Shown: positions 23,559-31,540 of the stretch, in pieces | How the letters are laid out: each line of letters starts with the position of its first letter | Numbering within the stretch: position 1 is the stretch's first letter | NCBI GenBank assembly: GCA_025936205.1 | Contig: JAICTU010000024.1 | Location: forward strand, 1-32,933 | DNA length: 32,933 nucleotides | Direction: 5' to 3' | Source: Polyangiaceae bacterium | GTDB lineage: Bacteria; Myxococcota; Polyangia; Polyangiales; Polyangiaceae | Position numbers and translations under genes: made by a program | The notes under the pieces: model-generated | What the model was told of the DNA's origin: nothing | What the model saw: only the letters and a program-made list of their open reading frames with translations | Databases searched by the model: none

Positions 23559-24245
23559 TCAGCGCACCGGAGGCGCGTAGGGAGTGCTCTCGCCGGAGCC
23601 GAGATAGGGCAGATGCGACGGCAGCGCCGGGTGGAGCGGTAGGTTTGCTTCCAGCGCGCCCAGCGCGGGACTGCCGCGGCCGCCCACGATGTGCAGCGCA
23701 TGCCGCGCCAGGTCCAAAAACTGAGCGCGCTCTTCCACGTCGAGCGGTTCGCCCGGTAGCGGGCCGACGCGCAGCTCGTACGCAGGAGTGGCCGCGGAGT
23801 AGAGCCTCGGTCCGCCCAGAACCTCGATCAACCACAGCCCCAGCCGCGCGGCCCGTTCACCGCTCGCAGTCCCAAAACGCGGCGCCAGCAATCGGTCACA
23901 GCTGACCTCGTGCAGGATGTCGGAGACGAGCTGCAGCATGCCTTGCTCGCCGCCCAAGCTGGCGAGCAGGAATGTGCTGTCTGCGCGATACTCCGCTTCC
24001 TCTAGCCCGCGCACGCGCGTCTTCAGCGAACGAAAGAAGTCGGCACACTCGGGGCTGCCACGAAAGTTCTCGTGCTCGCCATCCCCCTCCCAATGGACGT
24101 GCAACACCAAACGGCCCGGCTCCCCCGCCCGTTCCATGAGCTCCCAGTGTTTGCAGCGCGTCGAGCTGCACAGGCTGCTGAGCGTGGCGTCGTGCACGAT
24201 TTCCTTCGCATCCCGGCTGGCGGGTGCGCGGAAGCGAATCTGCAT
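23559..24245 (-). CDS. ABM domain - truncated haemoglobin-like chimera
   Basis: 228 residues from ATG 24245 (GTG 24260 possible). Residues 1-90 resemble antibiotic-biosynthesis monooxygenase (ABM) domains: 'MQIRFRAPASRDAKEI', 'CKHWELMERAGEPGRLVLHV' and 'NFRGSPECADFFRSL'. Residues 95-195 resemble group II truncated haemoglobins: 'LVSDILHEVSCDRLLAPRFG' and 'GLWLIEVLGGPRLYS'. ABM/globin chimeras are known from Streptomyces avermitilis. In the segment after 'GGPRLYS', where the proximal haem His normally stands, I find 'YELRVGPLPGEPLDV' with no His, so haem binding as usual is doubtful. The last 35 residues ('PLHPALPSHLPYLGSGE') are an extension. It lies 203 bases downstream of the ring-cleavage dioxygenase gene on the same strand. 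Confidence 0.65.
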   Translation of the reverse strand: MQIRFRAPASRDAKEIVHDATLSSLCSSTRCKHWELMERAGEPGRLVLHVHWEGDGEHENFRGSPECADFFRSLKTRVRGLEEAEYRADSTFLLASLGGEQGMLQLVSDILHEVSCDRLLAPRFGTASGERAARLGLWLIEVLGGPRLYSAATPAYELRVGPLPGEPLDVEERAQFLDLARHALHIVGGRGSPALGALEANLPLHPALPSHLPYLGSGESTPYAPPVR

Positions 24246-24448
24246 GTACTCGCGTAACACGACATTCGCCTGGGTAGCATGGAGCCGGCAGACAATGCGA
24301 ACTCGCGCGCACGATCCTCACGCTGGTCGCGAACTTGTCGCTCGGCCGATCCTAGCGTCAACAAGCGCACCATCGCTGTTGCACGACGGGTCAGCTCGCG
24401 AGGCGCTTTTTTGCTCCACGCCGTGACCTGCCAGCAAGGAGCATCGCT

Positions 24449-25318
24449 CTATCCGCCGAACGCGCGGTTCAACACGAAGCCGAAATCCAGCGTGTAGAAC
24501 GGCTGATCCATCGGACTTCCATCGGGCGCGATGGCCGATGTGTGACGCTCCCAACGCGCGATCAGCGACGACCGCACACCAAACACGGCGTCGGAATCGA
24601 GGTAACGATCGCCCTCTCGAAACACGTGCGTGATCAGCCGCTCGTAGCCCGCAGCGCTGATCAGAAAGTGGAGATGCGCCGGGCGCCAAGGGTGCCGCCC
24701 GAGCGCAGCGAGCAGCTTGCCCACCGGCCCATCGTGAGGGATCGGATACGCGCTGGCCACGATGCTGCGAAAGTAGAAACGCCCGTTGGCATCCGCGCGC
24801 AGTAACGCGCGCGCCTGCAGCGGCGCGCCTGCGCCCCGTTGCACGTCATACAGGCCGCTCTCATCCGCCTGCCAAACATCCAGTTCCGCGCCCGGGATCG
24901 GCTCACCGGCAGGCCCTCGTACCGTTCCGCGCACGAAACATGGCTCTCCCGGGGCGCCTCGCCCCACATCTGCACCGAGCTCCATGGGGGGAGCGCCCTC
25001 CACGTGAAAGGGCCCCAGCACCGTGGCCTCGGTGCAGCCGGGCGGCTTGCGCTGATTCTGTGCGATCACCAGCATCGACACCCCGAGCACATCCGAGAGC
25101 AGGATCAGCTCCTGCCGCTGGTCATCGCTGAGCTGGCCGCACTCGGTGAGAAAGCGGATGCCTGCGATCCATTCGTCTTCCGTCAGCTTCGCCTCGCGCG
25201 CAAACGCGTGCAGATGGGTCACCAGACTCGTCAGGATCTCCGCCACGCGCGCGTTCGGGGCTGAGGTGTGGCGCTCGATCACGGCCCCCGTGATGCTGTG
25301 TTCGTCCAGGTTCCGCAC
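24449..25318 (-). CDS. Intradiol ring-cleavage dioxygenase (hydroxyquinol/catechol 1,2-dioxygenase type)
   Basis: 289 residues from GTG 25318, chosen because AGGAG lies 6 bases upstream; a GTG at 25354 would add 12 residues. The N-terminal helical dimerisation domain (about 20-85, 'EWIAGIRFLTECGQLSDDQR') and then 'CTEATVLGPFHVEGAP' are typical of catechol/hydroxyquinol 1,2-dioxygenases. Non-haem Fe(III) ligands are Tyr157 ('ESGLYDVQ'), Tyr191 ('SAYPIPHDGP'), His215 and His217 ('RPAHLHF'). The enzyme cleaves an aromatic diol between the hydroxyls to a muconate or maleylacetate. No maleylacetate reductase or muconate cycloisomerase is nearby. No signal peptide. In this setting the substrate may be a lignin-derived phenol. 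Confidence 0.9.
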   Translation of the reverse strand: MRNLDEHSITGAVIERHTSAPNARVAEILTSLVTHLHAFAREAKLTEDEWIAGIRFLTECGQLSDDQRQELILLSDVLGVSMLVIAQNQRKPPGCTEATVLGPFHVEGAPPMELGADVGRGAPGEPCFVRGTVRGPAGEPIPGAELDVWQADESGLYDVQRGAGAPLQARALLRADANGRFYFRSIVASAYPIPHDGPVGKLLAALGRHPWRPAHLHFLISAAGYERLITHVFREGDRYLDSDAVFGVRSSLIARWERHTSAIAPDGSPMDQPFYTLDFGFVLNRAFGG

Positions 25319-25456
25319 GTGCTGCTCCTCGCTCGAGAGAGCCCCAACATACACCGGAACATCGGCAAGGAGCCTCGCATCGCTTACCGGCTGTTCGAGA
25401 CTTCTCCGCCCCGAGACAGGCTGCGAGCCTGGGTATTACGCCCACGCCGCTGGAGC

Positions 25457-26842
25457 TCACTTCAGCGCGGGGGTGCTCCAGGGGACCCAGCGCGCGCGGT
25501 CGGGGCTGATGCGATCGCTGCGCAGCACGCTGGTGCTCGCGCCGCTCTTGCCGAGCAGGAACTTGTCCACGAACGCGCCCAGCTCGTCGAGCTGAGGCTG
25601 CGGAACGTCCCGGCAGTGCTGGTGCCCGCCCACCTGGGAAGCGCCCATCGCGTCGGCCACCCCGAGCCCCTTCCAGATCTCGGAGGCAGCGACCAGGCTC
25701 GTGAAGCTGCTCTCGTCGCCGAGCCACATCATGTCCGTGTTGTCGAGCACGAACAATGCGCGCGGCGCCACCAGGCCGAGCACCATGTGGTGGTCGAAGG
25801 GCAAGCGCTGGACGTCTTCCGAGCTCTTGCCGAACTGCGCGAACGACGCGCGAAACCAGGGCTGCTCCCCGGTGGCGGAGGCCAGCGTCTGCACGCCTTC
25901 CCCACCCTTGGGGTCGGGATTCTTGGCGCGGTACGCGTCCATCTGCGCCTGCGAGATGCGCCAGCTCGCCGAGCCACCCGCGCCAGACTCCTGCGGCACG
26001 GTGAGCGCGATGCGCTCGTCGAATGCGCCGACGACGAGCGTGCCCTTGCCGTTGCGGGAGCAGCCGGTCACCGCTAGATGCTGGACGTCGATGTTGGCCG
26101 CCGGGGTCGCGGCGAGCACGTCGATGATACGGCTCACGCCCCAGGCCCAGGCCATCATCGAGCTCGCCGGGTGCTCCTTGCCGTACAACTCGTAGAACGT
26201 GCCCTGGCCGCGCGTGTCGGTACGGGCGGCGCCCTCGCCCTGGTTGCCCTGCGCGCCCATGGCATTGTTGTCGAAGTCGATCACGGCCACGCCCTTGCTC
26301 GCAAAGAACGGGCTGAGCGAGCTGCGGCCGATCACGATCAGCGCCGGGATGGGCGTGGCGGGCGCGTCTTGGGGCCGCGTGATGCCGACCGAGAAGCTCA
26401 CGCTCTTGCCAGCCTCGCTCGCCGTGATGCCCAGCCGTCCAGACTCGAAGGAGCCGGTCACGCTGCTGGGCTTGGGCGGCTTCGGGCCGAGCTCATACTC
26501 TTGCACCTGGGTCGCGATCTCGGCGCGCCGGCAGACCCAGTCCGCCTTGCTGGCGATGCGCCGGCCCTGCACGGAGAGAAAGGGATCGGGCAGAGCCGCG
26601 ATCGGTTGCAGCTGTTCAAAAGCTGGCAGTGCCGGCGCGGGGCAAGCTGCTCCGCGGTTTTCAGCGAAGCCCGCCTCGGCGAGGCCAGCTGCAGTCGCCG
26701 CCGAACCGGTCGCGGGTGTGGCCGGTCGAGTTGCCGTGCTGGTCATCGCGGCAGGGGCTTCGGACCGCTTGGCGCAGCCTCCGAGCGCGAACAGAGCGAC
26801 GAAGAATGCGGCGGGGGTAACGTGCGGAGCTCGAAATCTCAT
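25457..26842 (-). CDS. 4-O-methyl-glucuronoyl methylesterase-like lipoprotein (CE15)
   Basis: 461 residues. The signal peptide 'AAFFVALFALGGC' has a lipobox (LGGC, Cys23), then an Ala/Thr-rich linker to about residue 65. The alpha/beta-hydrolase core shows the CE15 signature 'VTGCSRNGKGTLV' with nucleophile Ser262, Glu285 in 'VPQESGAGG', 'RLPFDHHMVLGLVAPRALF' and catalytic His407 in 'GGHQHC'. CE15 enzymes split the ester between lignin alcohols and the 4-O-methylglucuronic acid side chains of xylan, freeing xylan from lignin. It fits with the GH10 xylanase in this window. The TonB-dependent receptor gene lies upstream on the same strand, but a hairpin terminator separates them, so it probably has its own promoter. 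Confidence 0.93.
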   Translation of the reverse strand: MRFRAPHVTPAAFFVALFALGGCAKRSEAPAAMTSTATRPATPATGSAATAAGLAEAGFAENRGAACPAPALPAFEQLQPIAALPDPFLSVQGRRIASKADWVCRRAEIATQVQEYELGPKPPKPSSVTGSFESGRLGITASEAGKSVSFSVGITRPQDAPATPIPALIVIGRSSLSPFFASKGVAVIDFDNNAMGAQGNQGEGAARTDTRGQGTFYELYGKEHPASSMMAWAWGVSRIIDVLAATPAANIDVQHLAVTGCSRNGKGTLVVGAFDERIALTVPQESGAGGSASWRISQAQMDAYRAKNPDPKGGEGVQTLASATGEQPWFRASFAQFGKSSEDVQRLPFDHHMVLGLVAPRALFVLDNTDMMWLGDESSFTSLVAASEIWKGLGVADAMGASQVGGHQHCRDVPQPQLDELGAFVDKFLLGKSGASTSVLRSDRISPDRARWVPWSTPALK

Positions 26843-26880
26843 CGGTGCTGCACCTCTCGTGGAGCCAGCACCTTTAATGC

Positions 26881-26923
26881 AACAAGGGAGGCAGGCGCTA
26901 GACGCGACCTGCCTCCCGTTGTT
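26881..26923 (-). terminator. Hairpin terminator of the TonB-dependent receptor gene
   Basis: AACAAGGGAGGCAGG (26881-26895) pairs with CCTGCCTCCCGTTGTT (26908-26923), leaving one bulged base and a 12-base loop. It lies about 50 bases beyond the receptor stop and upstream of the CE15 gene. The TTGTT at the end of the stem serves as a weak T-tract in the minus direction. Confidence 0.65.
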
Positions 26924-26927
26924 TCTA

Positions 26928-26959
26928 CTGCAGCTCTCAGCTGCAGCTCTCAGCTGCAG
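26928..26959. repeat. 13-bp tandem repeat, 2.5 copies
   Basis: CTGCAGCTCTCAG occurs twice in a row, followed by CTGCAG, between the receptor stop codon and its terminator hairpin. Probably replication slippage with no function. Confidence 0.7.
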
Positions 26960-26974
26960 CCTTCCGATCGAGGA

Positions 26975-29900
26975 TCAGAAGTCGAAGCGGACTCGGACAC
27001 CGGCCATGCGCGGATCATTGTAGAAGCGCGTATAGTTGCCGGGCTGAGTGGCCATATTCGTCGCGTACGTGGTGTTGAACACGTTGTTGACGAAGAAGCG
27101 CACTCCCATCATTCCGTCGGTCTTCCGCCAGCCCAAGCCGATGTTGACGGTCGTGTAGGTCGGCTGCTTGTCGGTGAGCCGCTGGGGGACGTTCGCGATC
27201 ACGGCGTATGCTGCGTTGGCCGTGTACGGCATCCCGTTCGGCATGAGCGCACCGCCGGCCGCTGCTTGAGCTGCCGCATCGGTCGCCTCGATGGGCGCCG
27301 GCTCGCCCGTGATCGGGTTGACACCCCAGCCGGGGCCGCGCGTTTCAAACTTGCCGTCACCGTTGAAGGCAGTGAAGAAGTGCGGTCCACGAGTCTGGCC
27401 CTGGATGATCCAGTCGAAGTTGCCGGCCTCGCTGAACAGCACCTGGGACAGGGCGTAGTTCAAGGTGAACGGGGAAACTCGGGGCAGCCAGTTGCCGCCG
27501 ATGTCGACCTGCGCCGGAGCGGTACCGAGACCCAGACGGTCATCGTTGACGTAGGTGTTGTCGGGGAAGCGGGCGTCCATGAGCAGCGGGTGCACGTTCA
27601 GCTCGAGCCCCGCGGGAAGCGCCAACGTGGCATCGACGTCCAAGCCCAAGATGTGCGCCGTCTCCTTGGCGTTCTGGCGTACGGCTGCGCCGCCTCGGTT
27701 GTCGGGATACGCCGTGCCCGTGGCGGGATTGATCTGGACTGTTCCATCGTCGTTGAGGGGAGGCGGCGAGCCCACCGTGATGATGGTCTGGAACTGCAGG
27801 TTCTTGTACATGTACGCGAACGCCGATGCGTTCACGCGCAGCTTGCGCCCAAAGAACTCGTTCTTGCTGCCAATCTCGAGGGCGTACGCGGTCTCCGGAC
27901 CGTAACCGGGAGTGAGGTAGTTCTCCGGGTCATCCGGGTTGGGGAAGCTGTCGTTGAAGCCGCCCGCCTTGTGACCGCTGCTCAACGTGGCATAGAGCAT
28001 GTTCTCCTTGGTCACGTCGTATTCGGTGCCCACGCGGAAGTCGACGTAGTTGTTGTGGTTACGGCCGTTCTGCGGACGAGCATCGTTGAATTGGGTCATG
28101 CTGTTCAGGATGCTGTCGCGAATCCCGTAACGGCAGCGAAAGTGGCCGTCCTCGTTGCGCTCGAGCCGGCTATCCGCGCCGACCACGGCCGGGGGGTTCG
28201 TCGCGACCTGCTGGATCTGCGATGCCGCGGGCGGATCGTTGCACAGTGCAATGGCTGTTTGATCGCGGGCGCCGAAGCTCTTCACGCCGTCGAGGAAGAA
28301 GTTGACCCGCTCCTCCTGGGTTTGAGGGGTGACGGGGTTACTCGCGGTATTGCGGGCGGGGACGTTATAGTTGTCGCGATCGAGCCCTTCGAACTCGAAG
28401 CCCTCCGTGCCGAAGCGGCCGATGCCATCGTTCGCCAGACCCTGCGTGGTGCAGACGCCGGCGCTGTTCTGCGCGGCGCAGAGGTTCAGGCCTCCCGTCG
28501 GCAGGCCGTTACCGATCATCCACAGGCCGCCCAGGCGGGTCTTGTTCTCACTCGTGTAGCGCAGCCCGGCGAGCAAGCGCCAATCAGGCGTGACCTTGAA
28601 GGTCGCATCGCCGTAGATGGCGAAAGACTTCGAGATGGTCGAGGGCATGTTGAATTCGTTGTAGCCGCCGGGGTCACCGGTAACCTGCCCGAGAGACGCG
28701 CCCTGGTCCTCGTGGAAGCCAAACAGGCCGACGCTCCACACCAGCCGCTGATCGTCGGGCGAAGCAACCCGGAACTCGCCGACCATGCTCTTGGACGTCT
28801 GGTTCTGCTGCTGAGCGAAGGACCAGTTGTCCCATTGCTGGTTCCCCAGATTGGCCAACGAGGCCGAGTACACCTGGCCTGGCGGCGCGGTCACGGGGAC
28901 GAAGTAGCCGGCGTTCGACCCCCCGTGTTCGTCCCACTGCTGGTAGCGATAGCTCCCCAGGAGCTCGAACTTCACCGGCCCAGCATCATAGGTCGGGTTG
29001 AAGCGAACGCCCCAGTGCTCGAGCCTGAAGTCGGGATAACGGCCCCGTCGAAACACCACGCGAGGATCATCGATGTCGGCGGGATCGAGCGGGACGAGCG
29101 GGTCGTCGCTCAAGTCGAGGCGGGTGCCGTTGTTGCTGGTATTCGTGAACAGGTTGTTCATGTTCGCGCCGGCGTAGGCGTCGCCCCGCTGCAGCGTGTA
29201 ATCGCCTGCGAGAATGAGCTCCAGCCTGGATGTCGGCTTCCAGAGCACCGTGCCCTTGAGGGCGTAGTCGTTGGTATTCTGAGCGCCCGGGAGGTACTGG
29301 AGCGGACCCCCGTTCTTCCATGTATCATCGATGTCCGTCGAGGCAGCCGCCGCGCGGATCGCCACGGTATCGCCGATGGGAATGTTGATCATCCCCTGAT
29401 AGGCGCGCTGGCGATAGGTACCGAAGGTGAACTCGGCGTTGCCCTGATACTCGTTCAGCACCGGGCGCTTGGAGATGATGTTGATCGAACCGCCCGAGGC
29501 GTTTCGACCGCGCACGGTGCCTTGCGGGCCGCTGTTGACCTCGACGCGCTCCACGTCGAGGTACGCCGCATTCAGGCCGCGGACGCGCGGAATGTAGACG
29601 TTGTCGAGATGCAGGGCGACGGCGGGGTCACCCAGCTCGGTCGTGTTGTCCGAGCCGACGCCGCGGATATAGACGCTGCTGGAACCCTGGTCGTTGACGC
29701 CGATCTGGAGCCCAGGCACCACCTGCGTCAGGTTGGTGACGTTGGTCACGCCGATGTTGGTCAGCTGCTTTTCGGAGAACGCCGCCGCAGTACCCGAGTA
29801 ATCCTGCAGATTCTTCTTACGCCGGTCGACCGTGACGACGACCTCGTCGATCCCGGACTGGCCTGCTTGCTTCGTCCCCGCCTCGGGTGGTCCCCCCACC

Positions 29901-30253
29901 TCGAGGTCACTCGCGTTCGGATCCAGCGCATTCGGATCCTGCGGTCCTTCGGCGCCTGGCTGGTCGGCGCCCGGAGCAGCCGGTGCGCTTTCCGCCGCCG
30001 GTGCCGCGGGAGCGGGCTCAGGCGCGGGCGGAGCTGCCTCTGGTGCGGGTGCCGGCGCTGGCGCTGGCTCGGCCGCCGGCTGCTGCGCCCAACCCGTCGA
30101 CACCCAGAGCGCGCACGCGACTCCTAGGCCGTGAGCGCAGGTGCTGCGCCCCAGCGAGATGGCACTCACCCATCTCGCTCGCGCGCCCAGCCTCTGACGG
30201 CTTCCGCGCTGCTGGTCCCCGCCCCGCTCTCGATCCTCACGCACATTCACCAC
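26975..30253 (-). CDS. TonB-dependent outer-membrane receptor
   Basis: 1092 residues from GTG 30253, chosen because GGAGG (30260-30264) lies 6 bases upstream; a GTG at 30169 is an alternative. A long basic n-region precedes a hydrophobic stretch ending '...VSTGWAQQ', the probable cleavage site, then about 60 residues of Ala/Pro/Glu repeats. The TonB box-like 'IDEVVVTVDRRKK' leads into the plug ('LTNIGVTNVTNLTQVVPGLQ', 'VYIRGVGSDN', 'VERVEVNSGPQGTVRGRNASGG'). The large barrel ends with 'GVRVRFDF', a terminal aromatic typical of outer-membrane proteins. It imports a ligand using TonB energy. No SusD partner is present. Its position beside CE15 suggests a xylan- or lignin-derived ligand, but siderophore or cobalamin uptake cannot be excluded. 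Confidence 0.94.
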   Translation of the reverse strand: MVNVREDRERGGDQQRGSRQRLGARARWVSAISLGRSTCAHGLGVACALWVSTGWAQQPAAEPAPAPAPAPEAAPPAPEPAPAAPAAESAPAAPGADQPGAEGPQDPNALDPNASDLEVGGPPEAGTKQAGQSGIDEVVVTVDRRKKNLQDYSGTAAAFSEKQLTNIGVTNVTNLTQVVPGLQIGVNDQGSSSVYIRGVGSDNTTELGDPAVALHLDNVYIPRVRGLNAAYLDVERVEVNSGPQGTVRGRNASGGSINIISKRPVLNEYQGNAEFTFGTYRQRAYQGMINIPIGDTVAIRAAAASTDIDDTWKNGGPLQYLPGAQNTNDYALKGTVLWKPTSRLELILAGDYTLQRGDAYAGANMNNLFTNTSNNGTRLDLSDDPLVPLDPADIDDPRVVFRRGRYPDFRLEHWGVRFNPTYDAGPVKFELLGSYRYQQWDEHGGSNAGYFVPVTAPPGQVYSASLANLGNQQWDNWSFAQQQNQTSKSMVGEFRVASPDDQRLVWSVGLFGFHEDQGASLGQVTGDPGGYNEFNMPSTISKSFAIYGDATFKVTPDWRLLAGLRYTSENKTRLGGLWMIGNGLPTGGLNLCAAQNSAGVCTTQGLANDGIGRFGTEGFEFEGLDRDNYNVPARNTASNPVTPQTQEERVNFFLDGVKSFGARDQTAIALCNDPPAASQIQQVATNPPAVVGADSRLERNEDGHFRCRYGIRDSILNSMTQFNDARPQNGRNHNNYVDFRVGTEYDVTKENMLYATLSSGHKAGGFNDSFPNPDDPENYLTPGYGPETAYALEIGSKNEFFGRKLRVNASAFAYMYKNLQFQTIITVGSPPPLNDDGTVQINPATGTAYPDNRGGAAVRQNAKETAHILGLDVDATLALPAGLELNVHPLLMDARFPDNTYVNDDRLGLGTAPAQVDIGGNWLPRVSPFTLNYALSQVLFSEAGNFDWIIQGQTRGPHFFTAFNGDGKFETRGPGWGVNPITGEPAPIEATDAAAQAAAGGALMPNGMPYTANAAYAVIANVPQRLTDKQPTYTTVNIGLGWRKTDGMMGVRFFVNNVFNTTYATNMATQPGNYTRFYNDPRMAGVRVRFDF

Positions 30254-31540
30254 TGCAAACCTCCGTAATGTCGACGCCCGAAGCTCGACGTACTGCGCTC
30301 CAAGAAAGCACTGCCGCACGATACACTACTACCCGTCATTCGCCTTCCTTCACCGTTCGTGTGTAACAGGCGCGAGCGAGAGTAACGCTCATGGGCGCGC
30401 ATCATTGCGTGATCTGCAGAAGCGTTTCCAGCGAAACCTCGCTTCGACGCTGTGCGCAGCGGTGATTCTTTCCATGCCTACATGCCGCATGTCGATTTGC
30501 ATGAGCTGGGACCCGCCGTCGAAGATCGGGCGGAGCGGCCTCCGCATGTTGCCTGGAGCGGCGCAACGCAAGGCAATCCAGCCCCACCGCGCCCGCGCGC
30601 CGCGCCCTCGACGCAGCGCGTTTCTCGCTGCAGCCACAGCCATGAGTGCCCGCGCTTTGCCAACTTCCCTGCGAAAAAACCGGGACCGTCCTCGTCTGCA
30701 CGGCGGCGCTCGGGGGCCCTGGCAGGCGCTGCGGCAGCGCCGCTCGAGGCGCGATGCCGCACGGCTTTTTCGAGCCTGTACCACACCAACCTACTCGACC
30801 CTGCACAGGTGAGCTCGCCGCAGCACGGCAGCGCCCGACGCCAGCATGTTCCCGCCGCGCGACGCGCCGCGCTGGAGACGTGCGCTGGGCTCATCCTGCT
30901 GAGCACACTGACGCGCGGCTCCGAGCCCCTCGGTATGTCGCGAAGCGCGAGGATCGATCGCCGTGCGCGGCGCGCGCGCGCTCGGTGCGCCGCAGCGCGC
31001 GCTCAACGAGTCGGCGAATCGTCGCGCCGGCGGGCTCAGCGCTTTGCCGAGAGCTTGCAGCAGCGAGAACAATGCGCTGCCGCCGGCGTACGCCTGCAGC
31101 AGCTCGACCAGCTGCCGCGCGCCGGTTTGAAGTGCCCGCGCGCCAGGTCTACGCTCTCGTTCGAAGATCTCGGCGAAGCGAGTCGATGTGCGGAGCGATC
31201 TGCCCGCGGTGCACGCCGTCGGCGAGGGCTGGAGAGGTAGGCGGGCGCACCGAGGCTCGTGCCGGCGGAGCCATTCGCCTGCCCCTCGGGCCAACCTCAG
31301 CTGCCCAGGCGGTCCGGCGATCCACCCGCGCCGTCATCTTTCCATGGGGACGGCGCCTCGAGCTCTCTTGCGCATTGCAGCAAAGCTTCTCGCTCCTGCT
31401 GGCTCGGTTGCTCTGCTGCCTTCCGGCAGATGCGCGGATCTGCTCGCACTCCGCGCCGATCTTCGTGTCGCCCGCGAGGCGGGATCCGGCGTATTCTGCG
31501 CTGCATCGTGCCGACCTGATTCGGCGTGGAGAGCCAGCGC
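30254..31540. other. 1.29-kb stretch without a convincing gene
   Basis: Region between the divergent receptor and CE12-type esterase genes. Open frames on both strands overlap each other, lack ribosome sites and are rich in Arg, Ala and Ser, as expected from chance frames in GC-rich DNA. One minus-strand segment looks like a LysR C-terminus (listed separately). The ends must hold the two promoters, but no clear -35/-10 pair was recognised. Confidence 0.5.
30992..31117 (-). pseudogene. Possible remnant of a LysR-type regulator C-terminus
   Basis: The translated segment 'RQLVELLQAYAGGSALFSLL' followed by 'GKALSPPARRFADSLSARC' has the rhythm of LysR substrate-binding domain ends (an LVxLLxxY stretch, then LSPxxRxFxDxLxxR). 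No DNA-binding domain or other LysR sequence was found upstream in any minus-strand frame. If real, it is a decayed gene. The match is short and made by eye. Confidence 0.25.

Noticed and set aside
26928..26959. Tandem 13-mers as a CRISPR-like or regulatory array
   Set aside because: Only 2.5 direct copies with no spacers, located in a 3' untranslated gap; simple slippage is enough.
26078..30127. A 1349-codon open frame on the plus strand
   Set aside because: Antisense to the CE15 and TonB-receptor genes; composition (Val, Ala, Arg, His, Glu) and lack of motifs mark it as a shadow of those clear genes.
30405..31294. Several overlapping open frames on both strands (131-262 codons)
   Set aside because: They compete for the same DNA, have no ribosome sites and no recognised domains apart from one short LysR-like piece, so none is annotated as a gene.
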